This document shows positions 25,499 to 35,649 of a DNA stretch of 64,000 nt, in pieces (the stretch's first letter is position 1; the number at the start of each line of letters is the position of its first letter). Location of the stretch: positions 1 to 64,000 of the forward strand of contig NZ_JBNXUO010000001.1 in the NCBI RefSeq assembly GCF_050563535.1, given 5' to 3'. The position numbers and the translations under genes are program-made. The DNA comes from Falsiroseomonas sp050563535. Its GTDB lineage: Bacteria > Pseudomonadota > Alphaproteobacteria > Acetobacterales > Acetobacteraceae. Under the pieces are notes generated by a model. It was not told the DNA's origin. It saw nothing but the letters and a program-made list of their open reading frames with translations, and made no database searches.

Positions 25499-26844
25499 GG
25501 AGCTTCGGGCGCCGCGCGGAACCCGCCCCCGCCGCCCCCGCGCCTGCCGCCGAACCGCCCCCGCCGGAGGCCGCCATCGGCCTGCCGGACGATGCCGCGG
25601 TGCGGCGCCTGCGCCAGCAGGTGATGGAGCGGGTGGACCCGGTGGTCGCCGCCGACCTGCCGCCGGAGGCGCTGCGCCAGCAGCTCGAGGCGCTGGTGCA
25701 TGACGTGGCGAATCGCGGCCGCGTCGAGATCTCGGCGCGCGAGCAGGCGCGGGTCGCGGAGGAGCTGGCGCATGACATGGTGGGCTACGGCCCGCTGGAG
25801 CCGCTGCTGCAGGACGACAGCATCAGCGACATCATGGTCAACGGGCCGAACCGCGTCTTCGTGGAGGTGCGCGGCCGCGTCCACCTGACCGAGGTCGCGT
25901 TCCGCAGCACCGCGCAGCTCAACGCCATCGCGCAGAAGATGGCGGCCACCGTCGGCCGGCGCGTCGACGAATCGAGCCCGCTGGTGGATTGCCGCCTGCC
26001 CGACGGCAGCCGCGTCAACGTGGTCTTCCCGCCGCTGGCGATCGACGGCGCCTGCATCTCCATCCGCAAGTTCTCCCGCCGCCGCGTCGGCCTGCGGCAG
26101 ATGGCGGAGGGGGGCTCGATGTCGCCGGGCCTCGCGCGCGTGCTGGAGATCGCGGCGCGGTGCCGGCTGAACGTCGTCATCTCCGGCGGCACCGGGTCGG
26201 GCAAGACCACCATGATGAACGCGATGAGCCGCCTGATCGACCATGGCGAGCGCATCGTGACCATCGAGGATGCGGCGGAGCTGCAGCTGCAGCAGCCGCA
26301 TGTGGTGCGGCTGGAGACCCGGCCGGCGAACCTCGAGGGCCGGGGCGAGATCACGCAGCGCGACCTGGTGAAGAACGCGCTGCGGATGCGCCCCGACCGC
26401 ATCATCGTGGGCGAGGTGCGCGGCGCCGAGGCCTTCGACATGCTCCAGGCGATGAACACCGGCCATGACGGCAGCTACTGCACGGTCCACGCCAACACCA
26501 CGCGCGACGCGCTGATCCGCATCGAGAACATGGTGCAGATGGGCCAGACCAGCCTGCCGTCCCGCGCGATCCGCACGCAGATCGCCTCCGCCGTCGACCT
26601 CATCGTGCAGATCGAGCGCATGCGCGACGGCGGGCGGCGCGTGTCGCAGGTGTCCGAGGTGTGCGGGCTGGAAGGGGAGGTGATCACGATGAACGAGGTC
26701 TTCACCTTCGAGTATCTCGGCGACGACGCGACGGGCCGCATCCAGGGGCGGTGGACCTCCCCCGGGCTGCGGCCGGGCTTCTTCGACCGGCTCCAGTATT
26801 TCGGGCTGGGCGAGGCCTGGATGCAGGCGCTGCGGGAGGACTGA
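25495..26844 (+). CDS. cpaF: Tad pilus assembly ATPase CpaF/TadA
   Basis: A 449-residue hexameric secretion ATPase that powers Flp assembly. Motifs: Walker A GGTGSGKTT (231-239), Asp box VTIEDAAELQL (about 256-266), Walker B RIIVGEVRGAEAF (about 301-313) and His box TVHANTTRDAL (about 330-340). The N-terminal 30 residues are a Pro/Ala-rich tail. The start is GTG at 25495, overlapping the cpaE stop. It lies before the two inner-membrane platform genes, the usual order. Confidence 0.95.
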   Translation: MRSFGRRAEPAPAAPAPAAEPPPPEAAIGLPDDAAVRRLRQQVMERVDPVVAADLPPEALRQQLEALVHDVANRGRVEISAREQARVAEELAHDMVGYGPLEPLLQDDSISDIMVNGPNRVFVEVRGRVHLTEVAFRSTAQLNAIAQKMAATVGRRVDESSPLVDCRLPDGSRVNVVFPPLAIDGACISIRKFSRRRVGLRQMAEGGSMSPGLARVLEIAARCRLNVVISGGTGSGKTTMMNAMSRLIDHGERIVTIEDAAELQLQQPHVVRLETRPANLEGRGEITQRDLVKNALRMRPDRIIVGEVRGAEAFDMLQAMNTGHDGSYCTVHANTTRDALIRIENMVQMGQTSLPSRAIRTQIASAVDLIVQIERMRDGGRRVSQVSEVCGLEGEVITMNEVFTFEYLGDDATGRIQGRWTSPGLRPGFFDRLQYFGLGEAWMQALRED

Positions 26845-26847
26845 CGG

Positions 26848-27804
26848 ATGGGCCCCGCCGCCATCGCCGGGCTTGCCGCGCTGCTGTTGGCCACGGCGCT
26901 GCCCTGCGGCGCGGCCGCGCTCGGCGTCCTGCGCCGCCGCCGCGCGGTCCGGGACCGGCTGCGGGCGCTGCGGGCGCCGGCGCGGGCCGCGGCGCCGGCC
27001 GCGCCGTCGATGCTGGTGGCGCCGCCGGCGGCCAGCCCGCTGATGGGACGGCTGCTGCGGCTGCTGGGCTACGACCCGAACGCAGTGGCCGAACGGCGGC
27101 TTGGCTGGCCGCTGGTGGCGCTGGCCGGCGCCGCGGCGGCGGCGGGGGCGATGCTGCGCCTGCCGGAGATGGTGGGCCTGCCGGCCGCGGTCCCGCTTTC
27201 GCTCCTGGCGGGGGCGCTGACGGTGCGGACCATCTTCGCCTGGCAGCACCGCCGGTACTGCGACGCGGTGTTCCAGCAGATCCCGGATGCGCTCGGCCTG
27301 ATGGTGCGCGCCATCCGCGCCGGCCTGCCGCTGGCCGAGGCGCTGCGCGGCATCAGCCGCGAGATGGCGTCCCCGACGCGGGAGGAATTCGCCCGCGTGG
27401 TCGGCGACGTCGCGATCGGCCGCCCCGTGGAGGAGGCGCTGATGCGCCTGCACGAACGCACCGGGCTGACCGAATACGCCTTCCTGGCCGTCACGCTCGG
27501 CCTGCAATCCCAGACCGGCGGCAGCCTGGCGGAGACGCTGGACAACCTGGCGGACATGGTGCGCAAGCGCGTCGCCATGGCCAAGCGCGCGAAGGCGCTG
27601 GCGGCGGAGGGGCGGATGCAGGCGGGCATGCTGGTCGTGCTGCCCTTCGTCGCGGCCGCGGTGATGTCCACGCTCCAGCCCTTCTACATCGAGACCTTCA
27701 CGCAGAACCCGACCGGGCAGCGGATGGCGATGGTCGGGCTCGGCCTCATGCTGCTCGGCCTGCTGACGATCCGCTGGCTGATCCGGCAGGCGGGGCGGGA
27801 TTGA
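26848..27804 (+). CDS. tadB: Tad pilus inner-membrane platform protein TadB
   Basis: A 318-residue type II secretion F-domain protein. TM segments lie near 2-25, 88-125 and two at the C-terminus (about 260-280, 290-312). The F-domain has the typical QQIPDALGLMVRAIRAGLPL (about 144-163) and TGGSLAETLDNLADMVRKR motifs. It forms the membrane platform with TadC above the CpaF ATPase. GGAGG lies ahead of the ATG. Its stop shares one base with the tadC start (TGATG). Confidence 0.92.
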   Translation: MGPAAIAGLAALLLATALPCGAAALGVLRRRRAVRDRLRALRAPARAAAPAAPSMLVAPPAASPLMGRLLRLLGYDPNAVAERRLGWPLVALAGAAAAAGAMLRLPEMVGLPAAVPLSLLAGALTVRTIFAWQHRRYCDAVFQQIPDALGLMVRAIRAGLPLAEALRGISREMASPTREEFARVVGDVAIGRPVEEALMRLHERTGLTEYAFLAVTLGLQSQTGGSLAETLDNLADMVRKRVAMAKRAKALAAEGRMQAGMLVVLPFVAAAVMSTLQPFYIETFTQNPTGQRMAMVGLGLMLLGLLTIRWLIRQAGRD

Positions 27805-28736
27805 TGGCGGGCGTCCACGCCGCGGCGCTGGTCGCCGGCGCGATGGCGCTCGCCCTCGCGGTGCTGGCGGCCGCCATGCTCGGCCGGGCGGCGGAAGAGC
27901 GGGACCTCGCGCGGCGGCTGCGCGCCGTGCTGCGGCCGGCGGAGCGGCGGACGGGTGCGGAGCCCGGGATCGGCGCCGCCGCGCTGCGGCCGGTCGCGGC
28001 GCTGGGCGAGGCGCTGCGCGCCCGCGCCGTCGTGTCGGAGAGGGAGACGCAGGAATTCGGCCGCGCCCTCGCGGCCTCCGGCTTCGATCCGAAGCGGGCC
28101 GTGCCGGCCTTCATCGGCCTGAAGGCGCTGCTGCTGCTCGCCGGCCCCGCCTGCGCCTTCGCCGCCACCCGCCTGACCGGGCAGGAGCCGGCCGACGAGG
28201 CGATGATCCTCGGCGCGGCGCTGGTGCTGTCGGTGTTCGGGCCGAACTGGCTGATGGCCGCGCTGCGCCGCCCCTACCAGGACCGGCTGCGGCGCGGCCT
28301 GCCGGATGCGCTCGACCTGCTGGTGGTCGCCGCGGAGGCGGGGCTCGGCCTCGACAGCGCGGTGGACCGGGTCGCGCGGGAGATGGCGGGGTCCAACCGC
28401 GCGGTCGCGCTGGAACTCAACACGCTGGTGCAGGAGATGCGGATGCTGCCCGACCGGCGCGTCGCGCTCGAAAGGCTCCGCGCCCGCACCGGCATCGAGG
28501 GGTTCCGGCGGCTGGCCGCGACGCTGTCGCAGACGCTGCGCTACGGCACCCCGCTGGCGCAGGCGCTGCGCGTGCTGGCGGGGGAGTTGCGGGCCGACCG
28601 CATGCTGCGGATCGAGGAGAAGGCGATCCGCCTGCCCGCGCTGCTGATCGGGCCGCTGATCCTGTTCATCCTGCCCGCGCTGTTCATCGCCCTCATCGGC
28701 CCATCCGTGATCGAGATGGGCAGGACCTTCGGATGA
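27804..28736 (+). CDS. tadC: Tad pilus inner-membrane platform protein TadC
   Basis: A 310-residue type II secretion F-domain protein, paralogous to TadB. TM segments are near 5-28, 108-150 and 270-300. The core motif is RRGLPDALDLLVVAAEAGLGL (about 163-183), followed by LNTLVQEMRML and the closing helical pair with PALFIALIGPSVI. ATG at 27804 is chosen because it abuts the tadB stop; the frame is open further upstream only as a shadow of tadB and cpaF. It overlaps tadD by ATGA. Confidence 0.92.
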   Translation: MAGVHAAALVAGAMALALAVLAAAMLGRAAEERDLARRLRAVLRPAERRTGAEPGIGAAALRPVAALGEALRARAVVSERETQEFGRALAASGFDPKRAVPAFIGLKALLLLAGPACAFAATRLTGQEPADEAMILGAALVLSVFGPNWLMAALRRPYQDRLRRGLPDALDLLVVAAEAGLGLDSAVDRVAREMAGSNRAVALELNTLVQEMRMLPDRRVALERLRARTGIEGFRRLAATLSQTLRYGTPLAQALRVLAGELRADRMLRIEEKAIRLPALLIGPLILFILPALFIALIGPSVIEMGRTFG

Positions 28737-29455
28737 CCCGCATGACCCGCCCCGCCCTGCTCGCCCTCCTCCTGCCGCTGGCCGCCTGCGGGGCGATGCC
28801 CGGCGCCGCGCCGCCGACGGGGGGCGCAGCCGCGCGGCTCAACGTCGCCGCGGCGGCCGAAGCGTCGGGCCAGCCGGACATCGCGCTGGCGATGTACCGC
28901 GCGGCCGCGGCGGCCGCGCCGGACGATGCGGCGGTGCAGGCCCGCCACGCCGGCGCGCTGGAACGCGCGGGGGACCTGGCGCAGGCCGAGGCGGTGCTGG
29001 CGCGCGCCCTGCGCGCGGCGCCGCGGGACCCGGCGCTGCTCGGCCGGCTGGGCCGCCTGCATCTCCGCAAGGGGGAGGCCGAGGCGGCGCTGGACGCCTT
29101 CGCCCGCGCGCTGGCGGCGGATGGGCGGAATGCCGGCGCGCTCGACGGGCGCGGCATGGCGCTCGACCTGCTCGGGCGCCATGCGGAGGCGCAGCGCAGC
29201 TACCGCGAGGCCCTGGCGCTGGCGCCGGCCTCCATCGCGGTGGCGAACAACCTGGCGATGTCGCTGCTGCTGGCGGGCGAGCCGGCGCAGGCGGCGGCGA
29301 TGCTGGAGCCGCTGTCGCGCCGCGCGGGCGCGCCGCCGCGCGTGGCGAACAACCTTGCCATCGCGCGCGCCGCGGCGGCGGAAGGCGATGCCGGGCAGGG
29401 GCCGGCCGGCGCCCTTGCGCCGCTGCTGCGCGGCGCGGGCCGGCCTGCCGGCTGA
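28733..29455 (+). CDS. tadD: Tad pilus TPR lipoprotein TadD
   Basis: A 240-residue lipoprotein. The signal ends in a lipobox LAAC (Cys19 from the first Met). Tandem TPR-like helix pairs fill about 35-215 (for example ALLGRLGRLHLRKGEAEAALDAFARAL, read in part). It helps assemble the pilus apparatus, as a pilotin-like factor for the secretin. The first of two nearby ATGs (28733, 28742) overlaps the tadC stop and is favoured. It is the last gene of the rightward tad operon. Confidence 0.88.
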   Translation: MTRMTRPALLALLLPLAACGAMPGAAPPTGGAAARLNVAAAAEASGQPDIALAMYRAAAAAAPDDAAVQARHAGALERAGDLAQAEAVLARALRAAPRDPALLGRLGRLHLRKGEAEAALDAFARALAADGRNAGALDGRGMALDLLGRHAEAQRSYREALALAPASIAVANNLAMSLLLAGEPAQAAAMLEPLSRRAGAPPRVANNLAIARAAAAEGDAGQGPAGALAPLLRGAGRPAG

Positions 29456-29474
29456 GCGTGGCCGGACGCGCGGG

Positions 29475-29927
29475 TCAGGACGGCAGGCGGCCGTCCGGGG
29501 TGTAGCTGTCCACCGCCTTTGGCAGTTCGCGCGTCAGCCGCTGCACGATCTCCTGCCGCGACAGGCCGGTCTGCTGCGCCAGCGCGTCCAGCGTCTCGGG
29601 CGAGAGGGCCTGTTCGAGCTGGCTCGGCGAGACCTCGCGGTTCGGGCCGGGGGCGACCCAGCTGTCGGCCGTCTCGCCATGGCCGCTCTGGCGGAAGCGG
29701 TCCACCAGGTCGCGCAGGCCCTCGCTCAGCATCCCGCCGATCCCCGCGCCGCCCGCCGCGCCGGCAAGGCCGCCAGGCTGCCCGCCTTCGCGCCCGCCTT
29801 CGCCGGGCGGGCCGGTGCGGCTGCCCCCGGCCCCGCCGAGAAGCTCGCCCAGCTTGTCCCGGTGCTGGTATCCCGCGACGGCGAGGACGCCGAGCAGCGC
29901 GAGAAGGGATGGCGTGCCGCGAGCCAT
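29475..29927 (-). CDS. YidB-like DUF937 protein
   Basis: A 150-residue protein. The N-terminus (MARGTPSLLALLGVLAVAGY) has a hydrophobic stretch that could anchor it. A Gly-rich flexible region (about 30-64) leads to a conserved C-terminal YidB-type domain with LSEGLRDLVDRFRQSGHG, then SWVAPGPN and LEQALSPETLDALAQQTGLSR (read in part). Function unknown; YidB proteins are widespread. GGAGG stands seven bases before the ATG. It is convergent with tadD and divergent from the small zinc-ribbon-like gene. Confidence 0.8.
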   Translation of the reverse strand: MARGTPSLLALLGVLAVAGYQHRDKLGELLGGAGGSRTGPPGEGGREGGQPGGLAGAAGGAGIGGMLSEGLRDLVDRFRQSGHGETADSWVAPGPNREVSPSQLEQALSPETLDALAQQTGLSRQEIVQRLTRELPKAVDSYTPDGRLPS

Positions 29928-30048
29928 GCGAAGACCTCCGGTGGGGGCAGATGCTGCAACAACCCCCGGCCGCCGGCCGCGGTTCCGCGCCGCCCGTGCG
30001 CCTGCCCCTGGAAAAGCGGCGCGGGATGTTCTAGTTTTGTGCTCAGAG

Positions 30049-30267
30049 ATGGACGCCTCCTTCACCTACCGGGTCGGCGACCTGGCGCCGGACGAGGCGC
30101 TGCGCCTGCCCTGCGCCTGCGGCACGCGCACCCTCACGCGGCGCGAATTGCTGGCGCTGGTCGGCCGCGACGAAAGGCTGCACCTGATCGGGCTGCGGCG
30201 GGAACTGTGGTGCCGCGCCTGCGGCGAGCCGCCCCTGCAGGGATGGGTCGTGGCGGCCCGCGGTTAG
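30049..30267 (+). CDS. Small CxC...CxxC protein (72 aa), possible zinc ribbon
   Basis: I do not recognise a named family. The 72-residue product has two cysteine pairs, CAC (about 21-23) and CRAC (about 59-62), spaced like a small zinc ribbon, with a helical segment TRRELLALVGRDERLHLIGL between. No signal or membrane segment. There is no ribosome site before the ATG. A possible -10 (TAGTTT, 30032-30037) 17 bp after TGGAAA suggests a nearly leaderless mRNA. It is convergent with the MFS gene, with only one base between the stops. Confidence 0.65.
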   Translation: MDASFTYRVGDLAPDEALRLPCACGTRTLTRRELLALVGRDERLHLIGLRRELWCRACGEPPLQGWVVAARG

Positions 30268-30268
30268 C

Positions 30269-31390
30269 TTAACGAGGCGCGCCACGCCTCCCGGCGATGG
30301 CCAGCGCGGCGCCGAGCAGCCCGAAGCCCGCCGCCATCGGCGCGAAGCCCGCGAAGCCGGACTCCGCCAGCACCAGCCCGCCGAGCGAGGCGGCGCCGAG
30401 CCAGCCGAGGGAGGAGGAGGTGACGTTCAGCCCCAGCACCGTGCCGCGCACCTCCTCCGGCACGCCGCCCAGCGCCGCCATCAGGCTCGGCCGCGCGATG
30501 GCCGTCACCAGCACGAAGCCGAAGCCGAGCGCGACCGACCCCGCCAGCCCGCCGGTCCAGAGGAACAGCGGGAAGGCCAGGGCGGCGCTGCACAGCATCG
30601 CCCCGGCATAGGTCAGCATCCGGTCCGGAAGCCGGTCCGCCAACTGACCCCCCAGCACCGTCCCGAGGATGTTGCCGAGCGCGAAGATGCCGAGCGGGAT
30701 GGCGAGCGCCGCGAGCGACGCGCCGTAGGTCGCTTGCAGGAAGGTGGCGAAGAACACGACCGTCAGCGCGTAGCAGCTGCGTTCCGCCACCCCCATCGCC
30801 AGCAGCCGCAGCACGCGCGGCGACAGCGCCGCGCGGTAGCCGGCCGGCCGCCTGCGCCCGCCCCCGCCCGGCGGCGCGGCGCGGCGCGTGGTGGTGAGGA
30901 ACAGCCCCGCCGCGGACAGCGCCACCACCGCCGCGACGCAGAGATTGACCCCGCGCCAGCCGACGAAGCCGCCGATCCAGGCGGCCAGCGGCACGCCGAC
31001 CAGCAGCGCCATCGATTGCCCCGCGATGGTCCAGCCCAGCGCCCGGCCGCGCTGCCGGTCCTCGACGCGGGAGGAGACTTCCGTCACCAGCGCGCCGCTG
31101 AAGGTGCCGGCGGAAGCGCCCGCCGCCGTGGCCCAGGCGGCGACGCCGGCAAAGGTCTCCGACGCCGCCACGCCGACGGTGCCGAGGGCGAGGCCGAGCG
31201 GCCCGAGGATGAGGAAGGGCCGCCGGCCGATGCGGTCCGACAGCGGGCCCGCGACCAGCGAGGACGCGCCCCAGGCGACCGAGGTCATCGCCATCACGTT
31301 CGCCGTCAGCGCCAGGCTGGTCGAGAGGTCGCGCGCCATGTCGAGCAGGAAGGGCGCGCGGGTGGTGCCGCTGGCCGAGGCGGCGAACAT
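30269..31390 (-). CDS. MFS transporter, start probably upstream of the first ATG
   Basis: A 12-TM major facilitator; the motif after TM2 reads GPLSDRIGRRP. From the ATG at 31390 the protein begins MFAASASGTTRAP, in the middle of TM1. The same frame continues upstream as RLPWALIAAACLA, which completes TM1, back to an ATT at 31444 with a GGGCGGGGG stretch before it. No ATG, GTG or TTG lies in that stretch, so a rare start codon or a changed start is likely. It directly follows the ABC permease gene on the same strand. The substrate is unknown; the family includes drug and sugar exporters. Confidence 0.8.
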   Translation of the reverse strand: MFAASASGTTRAPFLLDMARDLSTSLALTANVMAMTSVAWGASSLVAGPLSDRIGRRPFLILGPLGLALGTVGVAASETFAGVAAWATAAGASAGTFSGALVTEVSSRVEDRQRGRALGWTIAGQSMALLVGVPLAAWIGGFVGWRGVNLCVAAVVALSAAGLFLTTTRRAAPPGGGGRRRPAGYRAALSPRVLRLLAMGVAERSCYALTVVFFATFLQATYGASLAALAIPLGIFALGNILGTVLGGQLADRLPDRMLTYAGAMLCSAALAFPLFLWTGGLAGSVALGFGFVLVTAIARPSLMAALGGVPEEVRGTVLGLNVTSSSLGWLGAASLGGLVLAESGFAGFAPMAAGFGLLGAALAIAGRRGAPR

Positions 31391-31460
31391 CGCGAGGCAC
31401 GCGGCCGCGATAAGTGCCCAGGGAAGGCGCGGGGGCGCGCTAATGCAGGCCGCCCCCGCC

Positions 31461-32273
31461 CTACCTGATGCCCGCGCGCATGAAGGACTGCACGAACTGC
31501 CGCTGGAACAGCAGGAAGCCCAGCAGCAGCGGGGCCGAGGTCATCAGCGTGGCCGCGCTGATGATCGCCCAGTCGATCCCCTGGTCGGTCGAGGCGAAGA
31601 CGGAAAGGCCGACGGTCAGCGGCCGCGTCTCCACCGTGTTGGTGATGACCAGGGGCCAGAGGAAGTTGTTCCAGTGGTAGGAGACGGAGGTGAGCCCGTA
31701 GGCGAGGTAGGTCGGACGCGCCAGCGGCACATAGACCCGCAGCAGCACGGCGAGCGTGCCGCAACCCTCGACGACGGCGGCTTCCTCCAGCTCCTTCGGC
31801 ACCTGCCGGAAGGTCTGGCGCAGCAGGAAGATGCCGAAGGCCGATGCCATGTAGGGCAGGCCGATCGCCAGGATGGTGTCCACCAGGCCGAGCGCGCGCA
31901 TGCTGCGGTAGTTCTCCACCAGCAGCACGTCCGGCATGATCATCAGCTGCAGCAGCACCAGCCCGAACAGGATGCCGCTGCCGGGGAAGCGGCTGCGCGC
32001 GAAGGCGAAGGCGGCCAGCGTGCAGAGCACGAGTTGCGCCGCCAGGATCATCGTCACCAGCAGGAAGGTGTTGAGGAAGTAGCGCGCGAAGGGCGCGGCA
32101 TCCCAGGCGGCGGCGAAGTTCCCGAGGGTGAGCGGCGCCAGCAGGTCGAAGCGGGTGGCGTAGCCGGTCGGGTGGAAGGCCGCCCAGACGGCGTAGAGCA
32201 GCGGCGCGATCCAGATGATGCCGAGCAGCCAGGCCGCCGCCGTCTCCACCGCGCGGGTGATGGCCGCGCTCAT
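31461..32273 (-). CDS. ABC transporter permease, carbohydrate/glycerol-3-phosphate type (UgpE/MalG family)
   Basis: A 270-residue inner-membrane permease with six TM helices. The EAA loop reads ELEEAAVVEGCGTLAVLLRVYVPLARP (read in part, about 160-186), contacting the ATPase. It overlaps the upstream permease gene by ATGA. With the neighbouring SBP, permease and MalK-type ATPase it makes a complete family 1 sugar or polyol importer. Confidence 0.9.
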   Translation of the reverse strand: MSAAITRAVETAAAWLLGIIWIAPLLYAVWAAFHPTGYATRFDLLAPLTLGNFAAAWDAAPFARYFLNTFLLVTMILAAQLVLCTLAAFAFARSRFPGSGILFGLVLLQLMIMPDVLLVENYRSMRALGLVDTILAIGLPYMASAFGIFLLRQTFRQVPKELEEAAVVEGCGTLAVLLRVYVPLARPTYLAYGLTSVSYHWNNFLWPLVITNTVETRPLTVGLSVFASTDQGIDWAIISAATLMTSAPLLLGFLLFQRQFVQSFMRAGIR

Positions 32274-33163
32274 CGGTAGTGGACCCGCTTCTCCGCCACC
32301 AGGAACTGGAAGGCGGCGGTCAGCGCCAGGAAGCCCAGCAGGATGACGGTGAGGGCCGAGGCGCTGGCCGTGTCCCAGAAGCGGAAGCCGAGCTCGTAGA
32401 CATAGGTCAGCAGCAGCGCGGTCGCGTTGTCAGGCCCGCCGCGCGTCATGACGATGATGTGGTCCACCAGCCGGAAGCCGTTGATCACGGCGTTGACGAG
32501 GATGAACAGCGTCGTCGGGCCGAGCAGCGGCAGCGTGACGCGGAAGAAGACGCGGGCGCGCGACGCGCCCTCGATCGCGGCCGCCTCGTACAGGTTGGGC
32601 GGGATGGCCTGGAGCGCGGCGAGGTAGAAGATCATGAAGAAGCCGGCTTCCTTCCAGACGGCGACCGCGATCATCGCGCCCAGCGCCGTCTCCCGGCTGC
32701 CGATCCAGTTGGTTGGGCCCCAGCCGAACAGCGCGCGCGTCACCTGGTCCAGCAGGCCGTAATCCGGCGTGAAGAAGAACAGCCACAGATTGGCCACCGC
32801 GATCATCGGCAGCACGGTCGGCGTGAAGAAGGCGATCCGCAGCGCCGTGCGGCCCGCGACCTTGCCGTTCACCCACAGCGCCATGGCCAGCGCCAGGCCG
32901 ATGGACAGCGGGATGGTGGCCAGGGCGTAGATCGCGTTGTTGGTCAGCGCCTGCCAGAAGATCGGGTCGTCGAGCAGGTACAGGTAGTTCTCCGCCCCCA
33001 CGAACGCCGCGGGCCGGTTGGCCCGCGGGGTCGAGAACAGCGAATGCCAGAAGGTGGCGACCGCCGGGTAGTGCGTGAAGGCGACCAGCAGCACCAGCGC
33101 CGGCGTCAGCAGCAGCCAGGCATGGAGCGTCGCGCGTCCCGGCATCCCCGGCGGCCCGTTCAA
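32270..33163 (-). CDS. ABC transporter permease, carbohydrate/glycerol-3-phosphate type (UgpA/MalF family)
   Basis: A 297-residue permease with six TM helices and the EAA loop LYEAAAIEGASRARVFFRVTLP (read in part, about 200-221). The reading frame begins at TTG 33163, overlapping the SBP stop; ATG 33145 (MPGRATLHAW) is an alternative start and leaves TM1 intact. It is the partner of the UgpE-like permease. Confidence 0.88.
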   Translation of the reverse strand: MNGPPGMPGRATLHAWLLLTPALVLLVAFTHYPAVATFWHSLFSTPRANRPAAFVGAENYLYLLDDPIFWQALTNNAIYALATIPLSIGLALAMALWVNGKVAGRTALRIAFFTPTVLPMIAVANLWLFFFTPDYGLLDQVTRALFGWGPTNWIGSRETALGAMIAVAVWKEAGFFMIFYLAALQAIPPNLYEAAAIEGASRARVFFRVTLPLLGPTTLFILVNAVINGFRLVDHIIVMTRGGPDNATALLLTYVYELGFRFWDTASASALTVILLGFLALTAAFQFLVAEKRVHYR

Positions 33164-34443
33164 CGGTACCGGCGCAGGATGCGCTCGGCCTCGGCCTGCG
33201 CGTCGGCCATGGCCGTGCGCGCCTGCTTGCGGCCGAGCAGCGCCGCCTGGAGGTTGTCGTTCAGCGCCTTGGTGACGCGCTGGTTCTCATGCGTGGACAG
33301 CTCCGCCACCGCATGGGGCAGCTGGTCGCGCGCGACGGCGGCGGCGGGGAAGCCCTCGACATAGGCCTTCATCGCCGGCGTCTCGAAGGCGGCGGGGGTG
33401 ACGGCGACGTAGCCGGTGTCGATCCCCCATTGCGCCGCGCGCTCCGGCGTCGTCAGGAAGCGGGCGAAGCGGACCGCGCCTTCGCGCTGGGCCGGGCTGG
33501 CCGACTTGAAGACATAGAGGTTGCCGCCGCCCGTCGGGCTGCCGAGCCTTGTGCCGGCGGGCAGCATGCCGACGCCGAAGGGGAAGCGGGCGTTGCTGCG
33601 GACATTGGTCAGGTTGCCGGTGGTGGTCCACATCATCGCCACCTTGCGCTCGAAGAAGTCGCGCGGCGTCGTGCCCCATTCGACGATGCCGGCCGGATGC
33701 ACGCGGTGGCGCTGCGACAGGTCCATCCAGTACTGCAGCGCCTCGGCCACCTTCGGGTCGCCGAAGAAGACGCGGTTGCCCTCGGGGTTCATCAGGCGGA
33801 CGTCGTTCTGCGTCGTCAGCCCCTGGAACAGCCAGTAGGGGAAGCCGGAGGAGGGGATCTGGATGCCCCATTGCGTGACGTTGTCGCCCTCGCGCCGCGT
33901 CAGGCGCTGCGCGAAGCTCAGCTGCTCGGCCCAGTTGGCGGGCGCGCGGTCGGGGTCGAGCCCGGCGGCCTGGAACAGGTCCTTGTTCCAGTAGAGCACG
34001 ATGGTCGAACGCTGGAAGGGGATGCCCCAGGTCTTGCCGCCGGTGCGGCTGTTCTCGAGGAAGCCGGGATAGAAGCCGTCCAGCCAGGCGCGCTCCACCC
34101 CCTGCTGGTCGTCCCAGGGCAGGATCGCGTCCTCGTCGATCAGGGTAAAGATGTCCACCGCCAGCAGGCAGGCCATCTGCGGCGCGTCGCCGCCGCGCAT
34201 CGCGGTCAGTGTCTTGGTCAGCGTGTCCTGGTAGGACCCGGCATAGATCGGCTTGATGCGGAAGCGCGGGTTCTCCCGCGCGAAATCCTCGCAGTAGCCG
34301 TCGATGATGCGCGGGATCGGGCCGCCGACGGCGATCGGGTAGTTGAAGGTGATCTCGACCGGCGCCTGCGCGTGGACCGCGGGCATGGCGAGCATCGGGC
34401 CGGCGGCGAGGGTGCCGAGGGCGGCGCGGCGCGTTATCTTCAT
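33160..34443 (-). CDS. ABC transporter substrate-binding protein, UgpB-like
   Basis: A 427-residue periplasmic family 1 binding protein. The signal (RRAALGTLAAGPMLAMPAVHAQA) is cleaved near residue 25. Features resembling UgpB include FNYPIAVGGP at the mature N-terminus and Trp/Tyr-rich ligand segments such as VLYWNKDLFQAAGL (about 148-161). The ligand may be sn-glycerol-3-phosphate, a diester or an oligosaccharide; sequence alone does not decide. It sits 38 bases after the ATPase gene and overlaps the first permease. Confidence 0.88.
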   Translation of the reverse strand: MKITRRAALGTLAAGPMLAMPAVHAQAPVEITFNYPIAVGGPIPRIIDGYCEDFARENPRFRIKPIYAGSYQDTLTKTLTAMRGGDAPQMACLLAVDIFTLIDEDAILPWDDQQGVERAWLDGFYPGFLENSRTGGKTWGIPFQRSTIVLYWNKDLFQAAGLDPDRAPANWAEQLSFAQRLTRREGDNVTQWGIQIPSSGFPYWLFQGLTTQNDVRLMNPEGNRVFFGDPKVAEALQYWMDLSQRHRVHPAGIVEWGTTPRDFFERKVAMMWTTTGNLTNVRSNARFPFGVGMLPAGTRLGSPTGGGNLYVFKSASPAQREGAVRFARFLTTPERAAQWGIDTGYVAVTPAAFETPAMKAYVEGFPAAAVARDQLPHAVAELSTHENQRVTKALNDNLQAALLGRKQARTAMADAQAEAERILRRYR

Positions 34444-34481
34444 GGGGTCTCCCTGTCCTCCTCTGGTCGTCGGTGTCGGTC

Positions 34482-35576
<1,095 letters not shown>

Positions 35577-35649
35577 GTGCAGCGTGTCGCGCCCTGTCCT
35601 GGTCCGGCGCGACACTATGGGCAAACCGGGGGGCTGCGCCAGCCGGGGG

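Noticed and set aside
24820..27507. 895-residue reading frame on the minus strand across cpaE-cpaF-tadB
   Set aside because: Opposite coupled tad genes with full motifs; no recognisable protein features of its own.
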